Origin: Faecalicatena orotica
Lineage (GTDB): Bacteria; Bacillota; Clostridia; Lachnospirales; Lachnospiraceae
Reading direction: 5' to 3'
Assembly: GCF_003149245.1 (NCBI RefSeq)
Contig: NZ_QGDL01000004.1
Coordinates: 248,001 to 312,000 of the forward strand
DNA: 64,000 bases
Positions within the stretch are counted from its first letter, which is position 1. Every line of letters starts with the position of its first letter. Positions 43,462 through 53,200 of the stretch are shown one piece after another. The notes beneath the pieces are model-generated. The model was given only the letters and a program-made list of their open reading frames with translations. It was not told the DNA's origin and did no database searches. A program made the position numbers and the translations under genes.

Positions 43462-44961
43462 CTACACCATTTCCTTTATAATTACCGATTCACTCAGCTT
43501 TGGGGAGCGCTCGAATATTTTCTGCACCCTGCCTTTTCTCAATATCATAATCCTGTCACTCATCCCAATCAGTTCGGGGAGTTCTTCGGATATCATGATA
43601 ATCGATTTGTTTTCTTTCTTAAGCTGGTACATCAACTGGTACATGAAGGCCTTTACACCGATATCGATTCCGCGGGTAGGACAGTCCAGAATGAAGATTT
43701 CCGATTCATTTGCCAGCCATTTTCCAAACACGACCTTCTGTTTGTTTCCGCCGCTTAAATCCTTGACATCCTGCGTGATCTCTCTGCACTTAATACTCAG
43801 CCCATCCACCTGACGGGCCGTAAATTTCTTTTCCGCTCCCTTGAAGATCAGGCCGGCGCTGCTGATTTTAGACAGGGAAGGAAGAACCATGTTGTCCATA
43901 ATGCTGGCGGACAGGATCAAGGCCTCCTGATCCCGGTTTTTGGAAACATATCCGATCTTATTTTTAATCGCCTGCTTCGGGGAATGTATCACTTCACCAT
44001 TTCCCAGAACCGCCTCGCCATACACCGGTTTTTCGATCCCGAACAAGACTCTTCCGAGCTCATGCATCCCGCAGTCGGTGAGCCCGCCGATCCCAAGAAT
44101 TTCACCCTTGTGCAGCTCCAGTGAGACGCCTTCCAGAACCTGTTTGATATGGACGTTTTCCGCCTTCAGAACGACTTCCTCCCCGAAGTTCCCGTCATAA
44201 TCGCTCCGGTAATAGTCCCCTGTCAGTTTTCTTCCTACCATCAGTTCTTTAATACGCTCTTCTTCAAAATCTTTCTGTTCCAGCTCTTCAATAAAAACAC
44301 CGTCCCTTAGTATTATTAGTTTGCTGCACACGGTCATCAGTTCCTCCAAATCATGGGAGATAAACAGCACCGATTTGTCCTGTTCCTGAAGCCTCCTCAG
44401 TATCTTGTAGATGATGTCGCGCCCTTTCTGTGAAAGTGCCGTTGTCGTCTCATCAACGATAAAGATTTCAGGTTCGGAATATAATGCCCTGACCACTTCG
44501 ATCAGTTTCCGCTCCTCCAGGCTGTACCGGCTGATCGGGTCCGCCGGATTGATTCCGGCCACCCCGACCACTTCCATAGCCTTTGCCGCCTCCTGATACA
44601 TTTCTTTCCTATTTACAATCCCATATTTCGTAAATTTTTCTTCCCTGCCCAGAAAAATATTGTCTGCCACGCCGATCCCCGGCAAAGTGCCCATCTCCTG
44701 CGCCACCATACTGATCCCGCAGCGCTGGGCATCCATCGTGTCAGAGGGTTTATATGGCTGTCCCTTTAATTCCAGCGTGCCGGATGTGGCAGGGTAGACG
44801 CCTGAAATGATGGATGAAAATGTGGATTTTCCGGAACCGTTTTCACCGATCAGTCCTATGATCTCGCCCCTCTCAATCTGAATGGAAATGTCTTTCAGTG
44901 CATGGGTCAGTCCAAAATTCTTTGAGATATGATTTGCTTTTAAAATGATTTCTGCACTCAT
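43462..44961 (-). CDS. Sugar ABC ATPase, two-domain (RbsA/XylG-like)
   Basis: A 499-residue tandem ATPase. Domain 1 has Walker A GENGSGKST, YSLEERKLIEVVRAL at the signature position and Walker B IFIVDETTTALS. Domain 2 has a degenerate Walker A (GLTDCGMHEL), DLSGGNKQKVVFGKW and IFILDCPTRGID, in which the catalytic Glu is Cys, as is often tolerated in second domains. It lies 27 bp after the GH51 gene. Confidence 0.93.
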   Translation of the reverse strand: MSAEIILKANHISKNFGLTHALKDISIQIERGEIIGLIGENGSGKSTFSSIISGVYPATSGTLELKGQPYKPSDTMDAQRCGISMVAQEMGTLPGIGVADNIFLGREEKFTKYGIVNRKEMYQEAAKAMEVVGVAGINPADPISRYSLEERKLIEVVRALYSEPEIFIVDETTTALSQKGRDIIYKILRRLQEQDKSVLFISHDLEELMTVCSKLIILRDGVFIEELEQKDFEEERIKELMVGRKLTGDYYRSDYDGNFGEEVVLKAENVHIKQVLEGVSLELHKGEILGIGGLTDCGMHELGRVLFGIEKPVYGEAVLGNGEVIHSPKQAIKNKIGYVSKNRDQEALILSASIMDNMVLPSLSKISSAGLIFKGAEKKFTARQVDGLSIKCREITQDVKDLSGGNKQKVVFGKWLANESEIFILDCPTRGIDIGVKAFMYQLMYQLKKENKSIIMISEELPELIGMSDRIMILRKGRVQKIFERSPKLSESVIIKEMV

Positions 44962-44988
44962 ATATACCTCCTCTTATGCAGTCGTAAA

Positions 44989-46515
44989 TTAGCCTAAAAT
45001 AAGGACATTCCAAGACAGTTCAGGAAGTACTGCGCTCATTTTCTCCTCTGGTTTTATCTCCTTCATGACAACCTGGTCTGGCTTCTCAGGGGTATTGCGA
45101 AGCTCCAGATCCCCACCGCTTAATACAAGGTGGCGTTTCAGTTCCTTGTCCCCGTAGCCCTGAAGCCGGATATCGAATTTTACCGCTTCATCCTGACTGC
45201 AGTTCAATACAAATATCCTGACTTCATCCGCTTCCTCGTTGTATACGACTGCCGGCTCCACGATTGAAAGCTTCCCGAATTCACATTCATATTCCGGTGC
45301 CTCTACTGCTGCCCTCATCGCAGTTCCCCTGCCATATGTGCTCAGCGTATGGAATGTCTGATAAGTCGTCTGCGTGTAAATCCCTCCGTTTCGCAGGGTG
45401 GAGATTGGCGCTATAACATTAATCAGCTGTGCCAGACACGCGATTTCCACCACATCGGCATTATTGAGCAGTGTAATCCCCAGCCCCCCAAGTACAACTG
45501 CATCCAGAAGGCTGTATTTTTCCTCCAGTATTGCGGGCGCGGTTTCCCACTTTTCGGCCGAAGTCATCTCAAATGTCGTCAGCCCCATCAGGTCATCCAG
45601 AGAATCCAGCTTAATATCCTGAAAGTTCCATACATTCCATTCATCCAGACAAATCTTCACATCTTTCTGGAAATGATTTTTCGCCTTTACATAGTTGATT
45701 ACTGTGGCGCTGTTTTTAATATGCGTATCAAGCTGTTTGTAGGATGCCAGATAATTTGTCAGCCCCTGCCCCGAGTTCATCGTATAGTTGTGGGTGGAAA
45801 GATAATCCACCTGTTCAAATAGTTCCGTCAGCATAGTGCGGTCCCACTCCAGATATGTAGGAAGCATTTCGTAGCTGCTTCCACAGGCAACCAGCTTTAT
45901 GGAAGGGTCTGCCCACTTCATGATCTTCGCGGCCTCCAATGCCTTCTTCGTGTAGTCTTCCGCAGAGAGGTGCCCTGCCTGCCAGCTTCCCTCCATCTCG
46001 TTTCCCAGACACCAGTATTTTATCCCGTATGGCTCCCGGCTTCCGTTCTTTATCCGCAGGTCGCTCCAGTAGGTGCCGCCCGGATGGTTGCAGTATTCCA
46101 CCAGATCCCCGGCGTCCTTGATACTTCCTGTCCCCAAGTTTACCGCAATCATCGGCTCGACCCCCGTCTTTTTTGCCCAGCGGCAGAACTCATCGATCCC
46201 GAATTCATTTGTTTCGATACTGGACCACGCATAGTCCATGCGCTTCGGCCTGTTTTCCTTCGGCCCGATTCCATCATGCCAGTCATAGCATGATACAAAG
46301 TTCCCGCCCGGATATCGGATTACCGGGACATTCAGTTCCCGCACCAGTTCCATAACATCCATGCGGTATCCATCCTCATCTGCCTTTGGGTGCCCCGGCT
46401 CATAAATGCCCGAGTAAATACATCTTCCCAGATGTTCTGTAAATGAAGAGTACATCTTATCATCAATCTTGCCAATCGGATAATGCCTGTCACTGAAACA
46501 TACAGCTGTTTTCAT
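44989..46515 (-). CDS. GH51 alpha-L-arabinofuranosidase, intracellular
   Basis: A 508-residue GH51 enzyme without signal peptide. The family segments are EHLGRCIYSGIYEP, VIRYPGGNFVSCYDWHDGIG, the acid/base Glu173 in CLGNEMEG, THNYTMNS and the nucleophile Glu292 in CLDEWNVW. A C-terminal beta domain completes it. It releases arabinofuranose from arabino- or arabinoxylo-oligosaccharides in the cytoplasm, so the ABC importer in the same operon likely brings in such oligosaccharides. It is the first gene of the operon, with RBS GGGAGGAG. Confidence 0.95.
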   Translation of the reverse strand: MKTAVCFSDRHYPIGKIDDKMYSSFTEHLGRCIYSGIYEPGHPKADEDGYRMDVMELVRELNVPVIRYPGGNFVSCYDWHDGIGPKENRPKRMDYAWSSIETNEFGIDEFCRWAKKTGVEPMIAVNLGTGSIKDAGDLVEYCNHPGGTYWSDLRIKNGSREPYGIKYWCLGNEMEGSWQAGHLSAEDYTKKALEAAKIMKWADPSIKLVACGSSYEMLPTYLEWDRTMLTELFEQVDYLSTHNYTMNSGQGLTNYLASYKQLDTHIKNSATVINYVKAKNHFQKDVKICLDEWNVWNFQDIKLDSLDDLMGLTTFEMTSAEKWETAPAILEEKYSLLDAVVLGGLGITLLNNADVVEIACLAQLINVIAPISTLRNGGIYTQTTYQTFHTLSTYGRGTAMRAAVEAPEYECEFGKLSIVEPAVVYNEEADEVRIFVLNCSQDEAVKFDIRLQGYGDKELKRHLVLSGGDLELRNTPEKPDQVVMKEIKPEEKMSAVLPELSWNVLILG

Positions 46516-46705
46516 ATCATTTTCTCCTCCCGTTCATATCCCGCACACGCCTTGCTCTGTGCTCCTGTTTCATGTTTACTGTAACTTTAATACAAATAAA
46601 ATCTTACAGCCACACGATTTCTTTTTCATTTGTGCATTATTTTTTTGTAATGGAAGGAAAACAAAAGAATATGTGTAATATTTTTTTGTGATTGATTATA
46701 CCGCA

Positions 46706-46756
46706 AAAAAGGAACCCGCTCCGGAGTCTCCCCCGGATCAGGTTCCCTGATTTTTT
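46706..46756 (-). terminator. Terminator of the C39-like gene
   Basis: GGAACC / GGTTCC outer stem with an inner CTCCGG / CCGGAG-type pairing, followed on the minus strand by TTTTTTG. It lies 18 bp after the stop at 46774. The remaining 190 bp up to the GH51 start hold that operon's leader; no clear promoter was identified. Confidence 0.8.
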
Positions 46757-46773
46757 TCTATATTGTTTTTCTC

Positions 46774-49209
46774 TTATTTCACATACCCGATAAACGTATT
46801 CCCGCTTCCGTTTACCATCGTTTCCATATCATTTACACTAACTGTATGTTCCTCCCCGTTATCCGGGTCGATATAAGTGACATCGGTCGTGCTGTACCCT
46901 GTCAGGAGGATCGCATGGCTCTGGTCTGTCATTGCAATCACGGGGATTCCCTTGTTGATGACATAGAGTACCTGATCCAGCGTACAGCCTGTAAGGTTCA
47001 CTTTTGTGGCCTTGTATTTCTCCATCTGCTTAACGCACGCCTCGAAGGAACTCTCGCCATCAGCCTTCTTGAAGCTCTCTGTATCCGTATAATATACCAG
47101 GTCCCGGTTTCCTTTTTCCCAAATATAGGACTGCTGGGCCGAAATTACGACGCCGGAAACCTGTTCCGCTTTCTGGATTGCATAGGATGCCTTGTCATAT
47201 ATCTCTACCAGCTCACCCATTCCATATACATAATACTTATCGGATTTGGTCTTTCCGTCAAATGCGATGGTAATTGGTTCGTCCAGCATGACCTGTTTTG
47301 GCCTGAGGAGCTTCGGCGACTGGTCCGCAATTCCGTCCGCATAGGTCAGCCTCATCTGCCTTCCCTTCAGGTCGGATGAGTAGGATTCGAGCGTTATATT
47401 ACTCTCTTTGCGTTCCTCGTTGTTGCTGATATAATCCTGCGCCGTACCTGTATAGGCATCCCCTGAATTCGTTACCCGGTTCAGTGTCACCAGATTTGTC
47501 TCGATGAACACATCTGTGATATAAGTCCCCTCAACTGCATACGTTTTGAGAACCTTATCCTTGCTGTTAATGATCTCCAGTTCATACATTGGAAGGACCT
47601 CTTCTCCCGCAACGGTTTTCCCCTTATCTGAGGGGCGCTGTCTTCCATATATAAAATCATTGACGACAAATCCAAGCGGTCTGATGGATTCCCCTTCCGC
47701 CGCCTTAACACTTCGTTCTTTCCCCGTCTTTAAGTTGAGAATTATAATCTCTTTCGCATCCTCGAGTGTGCCGTCCGTCTGATAGGCAAGCAGATGTCCG
47801 TCATCGGAAGCCACATACTGCCCTTCCTCAAGGTTCTCTGCCAGAATCTCCTGCTTATTCCTCTCCAGATTCACCTGATACAGCTTTCCACCGGCAAGTA
47901 CATACAGCATCTGCCTGTCGTGGCTGTAATAAACCATTTTACCAAGTTCATCCTCTGCAATGGCAAAGGATTTATTGCTCGGGATAAATGCCTTTTCTTC
48001 TACCGCATTTTTCTCAATGTCGAAGTAAAAGACATCCACACCTACCTCACCCTCGTGGTCGCCCCTGTTCATATAGCCATATACAGCAAACGCAGTACTT
48101 CCATTTTCATCCATGCTGATGATCCTGACCGCATGCTGGTCATAACGGCTCCTGACGTCATGCCCTTCCCTGTTGGCAAAGCTGAACACAAGTGAAAGTT
48201 CATCTTCGTCCTTGTTGTAGGTCCACAGGTCCCTTCCCTGTACAAACGATACAATCGTGCCGTCTTTATTCGTCTCATATGAAATATCAGGTGGTGCGAT
48301 ACCGAGAAGGATACCGTTTTCATTCAATACTTTTTTATTTCCGTTAAAGACCTGTTCCATGCTCCGGTTGTAATCCAGCAGATACACTTCATCGCCGCTG
48401 TACCTTACACGGAAAAACTCCTTGATATTAAAGGTTTCTACTTCCTCCGCATCCCCGACGCATGTAACCTGGTACACGGCCAGCAGGGAAGTGTAGACGG
48501 TATTGCTCTCTTTGATGCTCCATTCAACGTCACTGGAAACTTCTGGTCCCAGATTCCCCCAAGTGACATGTGCTGCGTCCGAATGGATCGTGACTGTCTG
48601 AAATGTCGTGTTGTCTCCCTCCTCATTCGGTTCCAGATAGACGGAGAGGTCCGCGGCATTTTTTTTGTTAAATGTTTTAGTGTGGAAATCCTCAGCAAAT
48701 TTGAGGCACTGCCCTACCTCCAGTTCGTCTGGTTTAACGATTCTTGTATAGTAATGTACCTCTTTCTTATCCAGTTTTAAAATAACTTTCAGCACTGCCT
48801 CTGATACGTTTTCTTTTAAGCTACTGCTTAAGTCTAAAGTGACCGTGCCGTCCGACAGGTCTTTTACCTCAGCCTTCTCATAAACATCATCGCCGTCAAG
48901 TGAATAGACTTCATAATGTACTTCCTTTATATCATTCCCGTCATCTTCCAGCGTCATCTTTAACGTGCCATTATTCTCCAGGGGTGTGATCGTATCGCGT
49001 ATCGCCGTGATGTCCATATCATTTACAAATCCCGCCAGTGTGTTTACATTTTTCCCCTCTACTGTAAATGATACTCTTGGAAGTGTGGGATCACCGAGAT
49101 CGACCGTCAGATCGTCAGTCCCTCTATTTGTAATCAGGCTGCTGACCAGTACCGCCAGAAAAAATACGGCAGTCAGAACGCCTGCTTTTATCAACCTCTT
49201 CTTATTCAT
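46774..49209 (-). CDS. Membrane-anchored protein with C39-like (papain-fold) C-terminal domain
   Basis: An 811-residue protein. Residues 7-27 form one membrane helix, and the rest should be outside the cell. A long beta-rich middle (about 280-640) has repeated strand patterns such as FYFDIEKNAVEEKAFIPSNK, YYSHDRQMLYVLAGGKLYQV and IIILNLKTGKERSVKAAEGE, resembling propeller blades. The C-terminal 150 residues look like a C39-type peptidase fold: TLDQVLYVINKGIPVIAMTD, SHAILLTGYSTTDVTYIDPD with the His and Asp positions. The usual nucleophile Cys at the domain start is not present (ISAQQSYIWEKGNRDLVYY), so it may be a pseudo-peptidase. No neighbour reveals its job. Confidence 0.8.
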   Translation of the reverse strand: MNKKRLIKAGVLTAVFFLAVLVSSLITNRGTDDLTVDLGDPTLPRVSFTVEGKNVNTLAGFVNDMDITAIRDTITPLENNGTLKMTLEDDGNDIKEVHYEVYSLDGDDVYEKAEVKDLSDGTVTLDLSSSLKENVSEAVLKVILKLDKKEVHYYTRIVKPDELEVGQCLKFAEDFHTKTFNKKNAADLSVYLEPNEEGDNTTFQTVTIHSDAAHVTWGNLGPEVSSDVEWSIKESNTVYTSLLAVYQVTCVGDAEEVETFNIKEFFRVRYSGDEVYLLDYNRSMEQVFNGNKKVLNENGILLGIAPPDISYETNKDGTIVSFVQGRDLWTYNKDEDELSLVFSFANREGHDVRSRYDQHAVRIISMDENGSTAFAVYGYMNRGDHEGEVGVDVFYFDIEKNAVEEKAFIPSNKSFAIAEDELGKMVYYSHDRQMLYVLAGGKLYQVNLERNKQEILAENLEEGQYVASDDGHLLAYQTDGTLEDAKEIIILNLKTGKERSVKAAEGESIRPLGFVVNDFIYGRQRPSDKGKTVAGEEVLPMYELEIINSKDKVLKTYAVEGTYITDVFIETNLVTLNRVTNSGDAYTGTAQDYISNNEERKESNITLESYSSDLKGRQMRLTYADGIADQSPKLLRPKQVMLDEPITIAFDGKTKSDKYYVYGMGELVEIYDKASYAIQKAEQVSGVVISAQQSYIWEKGNRDLVYYTDTESFKKADGESSFEACVKQMEKYKATKVNLTGCTLDQVLYVINKGIPVIAMTDQSHAILLTGYSTTDVTYIDPDNGEEHTVSVNDMETMVNGSGNTFIGYVK

Positions 49210-49303
49210 CGTTTGTCCCCTTTATATTTAAATACACCCTAGTATTCCATCCAGTGAGTAATTATACACAGACCTATATAGTATACATCCATAGCATCCG
49301 TTA

Positions 49304-50455
49304 TCATTCGTGATCTGAACACAATAATTTCCCGATTGCGGGGGCTGCATTTAAAAATGTCTCACACTCTGCAATTTCTTTTTGTGCATCCGGGTTTATT
49401 TTCCCTGTCTTAACTGCCCTGATCAGGATATTTTTAGGAGTATGCTCCATATCTATGAATTCCAGCACCTGCGTATCATATCCCGCTGCCTCCAGATACT
49501 TGGCCCTGAGGCCGTCTGTCACAAGTGCGGCAAACCGCTCCTTCAAAAGTCCGTAGTCCATGACAGGCGCCAGCGTCTCTGACTGAATCTGCCCGTTTAA
49601 TTCATGCTGGCAGCACGGTACCGACAGGATCACTCTGGCATTCCAGCCTACAGCCTTCGCCAGTGCGTAATCTGTAGCCGTATCACAGGCATGGAGGGTG
49701 ACGACCATGTCCACATCCTGAACACCGTCATAATCTGCGATATCCCCCACAAGAAATGACAGCTTCTCATACCCATACTTTTCCGCGAGCCTGCTGCATC
49801 GCTCTATCACATCTTTTTTCAAATCCAGTCCGATCACCCGGATATCATACTTCTTCAGCTCATGAAGATAATAATACATAGCAAACGTAAGGTAAGACTT
49901 CCCGCACCCGAAATCCAGAATCGTCAGTTCTCTCCCCTTCTCCAGCTGGGGCAGGATATCCTCAATAAACTCCAGAAAACGGTTCATCTGCCTGAACTTG
50001 TCAGTCCGTGACCTGACCACCCTGCCTTCTTCCGTCATAACGCCCAGATCCTTCAGAAACGGAACCACAATCCCTTCCGTAAGAATATACCGCTTACTGC
50101 GGTTATGCGAAAGCTCCGCCGCCTTTACCTCGCCTGACTGTTTCTTCTTTTGGATCGTAACCTTCCCCTTCTTGCTCACAAGGACCGTATAACTCATATC
50201 TCTTGTAGATAACTGCATCTGCCTGAATTCAGACATCGCATTCGTCAGCCGCTCCGCGGCATCCACAGCCTTCAGATTCTCATGAAATGCCTGCGTCTTA
50301 GTAAAAGACTCACACTGAAAATAAAGCCCGTCCTTCATCTCAACCGGACGTACCTTAATCTTCAGAACCCCGTCCTTTGTACGGGGATTACTAACCGTCC
50401 CCTGTATAAAATCTATATCCAAAATATCATTCAACAATGCTTTAATCGTATCCAT
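49304..50455 (-). CDS. SAM-dependent methyltransferase (Methyltransf_32-like)
   Basis: A 383-residue protein. The class I methyltransferase core has motif I LTILDFGCGKSYLTFAMYYYL, the acidic second strand VIGLDLKKDVIERC, VGDIADYD and MVVTLHACDTATDYAL. The catalytic-like segment is LSVPCCQHELNGQI. The N-terminal part (1-130) is basic (KKGKVTIQKKKQSGE) and may bind RNA. Homologues are common single genes in Firmicutes, with an unproven role probably in RNA modification. The ATG at 50455 with GAGGAG six bases upstream is preferred over a frame extension to 50506. Confidence 0.87.
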   Translation of the reverse strand: MDTIKALLNDILDIDFIQGTVSNPRTKDGVLKIKVRPVEMKDGLYFQCESFTKTQAFHENLKAVDAAERLTNAMSEFRQMQLSTRDMSYTVLVSKKGKVTIQKKKQSGEVKAAELSHNRSKRYILTEGIVVPFLKDLGVMTEEGRVVRSRTDKFRQMNRFLEFIEDILPQLEKGRELTILDFGCGKSYLTFAMYYYLHELKKYDIRVIGLDLKKDVIERCSRLAEKYGYEKLSFLVGDIADYDGVQDVDMVVTLHACDTATDYALAKAVGWNARVILSVPCCQHELNGQIQSETLAPVMDYGLLKERFAALVTDGLRAKYLEAAGYDTQVLEFIDMEHTPKNILIRAVKTGKINPDAQKEIAECETFLNAAPAIGKLLCSDHE

Positions 50456-50548
50456 ACAAAACTCCTCTTCGAAATCCCTTACGGCTTCCCCCCTATTGTA
50501 AAGCAAAACCAGAAATAGCGCAAGAATCAGAATATTCTGTAAACGACG

Positions 50549-50593
50549 GGCAAAGGGGTCAGACCCCTTTGAAAAAGTGTCTGACCCCTTCGC
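50549..50593. repeat. REP-like palindrome, family A, long form
   Basis: GCAAAGGGGTCAGAC (50550-50564) pairs with GTCTGACCCCTTCGC (50578-50592). A shorter palindrome, CAAAGGGGTCAGACCCCTTTG, occupies the left half. It lies between the sensor kinase stop (50607) and the methyltransferase start, and shares the GGGGTCAGACCC core with 20069-20091. A T run on its right side means it could stop plus-strand transcription. Confidence 0.65.
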
Positions 50594-50606
50594 ATTTTTT
50601 CTAGTA

Positions 50607-53189
50607 TTATCTCACTCTTGGGAATTCTATTGTTGCTTTAAACAAATCTCCGTCCAGATATAGTCTGAATTCTCCACCCTGCATCTGTGTCAGGCTCTTT
50701 GCGATGGATAATCCGAGCCCGCTGCCTTCTGTACTTCTTGATATGTCACCGCGGATAAATCTTTCTGTCAGCTCATCCGCCGAGATGTTGAGCGGCTGTT
50801 CGGATATGTTCTTCAGGGAGAATCTGACATGCTCCTCGTCCACCCACAGGTCCGCATATACCCTTGTTCCCGGCATCGCATACTTTGCTGCATTGTTGTA
50901 TATATTCTCCAATACTCTCCACATGCGCCGCCCATCGACATGAATCATGGCCGGCCCGTCAGGCAGATTCTGAACAACCTGAAGGTTCTTGGCCTCAAAC
51001 TTCTCAGCAAACTCCCCTTCTGTCTGGTTGATCATTTCCACAAGGTTTACATCCATAAGCTCCAGCGTGATATTGCCGCTGCTTACCTTGGATGCCTCCA
51101 CAACATCTTCCGTCAGTGTCTTCAGACGCTGTGCCTTAGTCTCCAGTATATCCAGATATCCCTGTATCTTCGGATCATTAAAGTTTTCCCTTTTGAGCAG
51201 GTCAACATAATTTATAATAGATGTTAACGGTGTCTTAATATCATGCGATACATTCGTAATCAGGTCTGTTTTCAGGCGTTCGCTCTTCATGCCCTCTTCC
51301 ACGGCTCTCTGAAGACCGTTTCCAATATCGTTTACCCTCTCGGCTATATCCAGGTTCTCGCCTCTTAACCGGTCGAGCGGGATCTGGTAATCTACATTTC
51401 CAGACGCGATTTCCTTTATACCCTTCTTAATCTGGCTCTTGGCAATTGCGCTTTTCACGACAAAATAAAGTGCCACTGCTTCAGAAGCAAGCATCATCAT
51501 AAAGAACCAGCCGCCGTCATTCATGGCCATTGCAAACCAGTGTAAGAGAATAAATACCGCAAGAAGCAGTACTGCCTTGAAAGTCACGCTCCGGTTACGC
51601 CACATTTCCTTCAGGAACCGGCAGACACGCCTAAGCAGGCTGTTTGACCAAAGTGTCTTCGCCTTAATCCTTCGCACCAGACTCAGGAACCCGAACAAAA
51701 ACCAGAATGTAGTAAATGCCGCCAGAATCCCTGCGAGTATTAGATCAGAAGCCCCCAGATAATCCCCGTATGTCTGGTAACTTTTGGTTATTACCCCCGT
51801 AGCATAGATATCTGATGTGGTTTCGTGTACTGTAGATGCGTAAAATCCGCCCATTGAACTGCCGATAAGCATGGCAGGCACAATCCAGAGGACTATTACT
51901 GCACCCGCACCAATCTCTGTCGGCCACTTGTCAAAAGCATTCAGCCGGACTTCCCCGTCCTCCCCGCATCTCCCGGCAATCAGTGTCATCCAGATTAATA
52001 TGACAAAGAACAGGATCGAACAAAGAATACTTCCAACAGACGCCAGCTTCATATATGGTGCATACGTATTGTAATCCTGTGCGTCTGTGTAAAATGCATC
52101 CTGAATCGGGAAATTGGTATCGATTGACGCTGCAAATATACAGTCCGCCTTTTTACTATAGTTATAAGACTTCACCATAGAACGCCATTCATTTGCCGAA
52201 ATATCCATGTTAGACTCAAACTCCGCCAGTTTTGGCTTGACGATCAGGTACTTGTGATCCGTCCCGGACTTCATCGTTTCCAGATAATCTTTTACGTCAT
52301 CATAGTTCTTAAACTTACTGTTATTTGTATAAACCTTCTTTTCATTTTCATCCACAAACATATATGTGAAATTCGTATTGCCCTCTTCCCATGTATCCCC
52401 GGAATAAAGATACCGGTCCACCTGATATGACAGAGAGTTGAGAATGTTCTGAAGGTATCCATATACTCTGGAAAGCTTGCCGTTCAGCTCCGGTGTGTTA
52501 TTCACCGCCTCCAGTATATTCGCGGCCCCTACAGGGGTATATTTCTCTTTCAGGGCATTATTAAACGTCCAGCAGTCCGTATACTCCGTGTCACCATTTT
52601 CACTCTTTATATCAATGGTATCATAATAACCGGAAGTATAATTGCCCCGTTCCAGCTCACTTAAAAACTGGTCCTGAGTCGAATTTTCAAGTTCAATCTT
52701 AAGCTTTCCATCCTCCAGCAGCGATTTAAACTCACTCATATAATAATAATGATAGGTCCCATCGGGCTTTTCACAGACAACAACATTCGCATCGTCATAA
52801 TCCGAACCATCATCTATATATTCGTTGCTCCAGTTTACGAGGTCCTCCAGTTCATAGACAAGACCGTTCTCCCCCTCCCCGGTAATCCTTCCGTTCTTGG
52901 CCAGATCCACGATGTCAACCAGCTTATTAGGGTTATACTTTCCGTCCGACTCAAAATTATTCTTCATGGCGATGCCTTCCATGACCTCCCATGTGGCATC
53001 ATAAACCATATTCTTAAAACTTGAAGATTCTTCATAAGGCCTGCCGGAAGTTTTCAGGAAGTTCTCACTCCCCAGGCTCCCCGAAAAAGACAGTATGATA
53101 ACCATACTCAGGACAGCAAAAACAGCCGTGATATGTGCAAGCAGAAGAAGAATACCTTTCGTCACCGGCTTTTTATACCAGTTCTTCAT
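50607..53189 (-). CDS. Large sensor histidine kinase (HisKA-type) with multi-helix membrane part
   Basis: An 860-residue kinase. TM1 is at about 12-35, an extracytoplasmic region spans about 36-380, then a cluster of TM segments appears (about 383-405, 425-450, 483-505, 540-560, 565-583). The transmitter has SERLKTDLITNVSHDIKTPLTSIINYVDLL (phospho-His in SHDIKTP), the N box RVLENIYNNAAKYA and the G box GSGLGLSIAKSL. The large ectodomain and extra helices are unusual for a prototypic kinase. It is cotranscribed with the OmpR-type regulator 11 bp upstream. Envelope stress or a cell-surface signal is a plausible input, not shown. Confidence 0.93.
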   Translation of the reverse strand: MKNWYKKPVTKGILLLLAHITAVFAVLSMVIILSFSGSLGSENFLKTSGRPYEESSSFKNMVYDATWEVMEGIAMKNNFESDGKYNPNKLVDIVDLAKNGRITGEGENGLVYELEDLVNWSNEYIDDGSDYDDANVVVCEKPDGTYHYYYMSEFKSLLEDGKLKIELENSTQDQFLSELERGNYTSGYYDTIDIKSENGDTEYTDCWTFNNALKEKYTPVGAANILEAVNNTPELNGKLSRVYGYLQNILNSLSYQVDRYLYSGDTWEEGNTNFTYMFVDENEKKVYTNNSKFKNYDDVKDYLETMKSGTDHKYLIVKPKLAEFESNMDISANEWRSMVKSYNYSKKADCIFAASIDTNFPIQDAFYTDAQDYNTYAPYMKLASVGSILCSILFFVILIWMTLIAGRCGEDGEVRLNAFDKWPTEIGAGAVIVLWIVPAMLIGSSMGGFYASTVHETTSDIYATGVITKSYQTYGDYLGASDLILAGILAAFTTFWFLFGFLSLVRRIKAKTLWSNSLLRRVCRFLKEMWRNRSVTFKAVLLLAVFILLHWFAMAMNDGGWFFMMMLASEAVALYFVVKSAIAKSQIKKGIKEIASGNVDYQIPLDRLRGENLDIAERVNDIGNGLQRAVEEGMKSERLKTDLITNVSHDIKTPLTSIINYVDLLKRENFNDPKIQGYLDILETKAQRLKTLTEDVVEASKVSSGNITLELMDVNLVEMINQTEGEFAEKFEAKNLQVVQNLPDGPAMIHVDGRRMWRVLENIYNNAAKYAMPGTRVYADLWVDEEHVRFSLKNISEQPLNISADELTERFIRGDISRSTEGSGLGLSIAKSLTQMQGGEFRLYLDGDLFKATIEFPRVR

Positions 53190-53200
53190 AATACTCCTTT

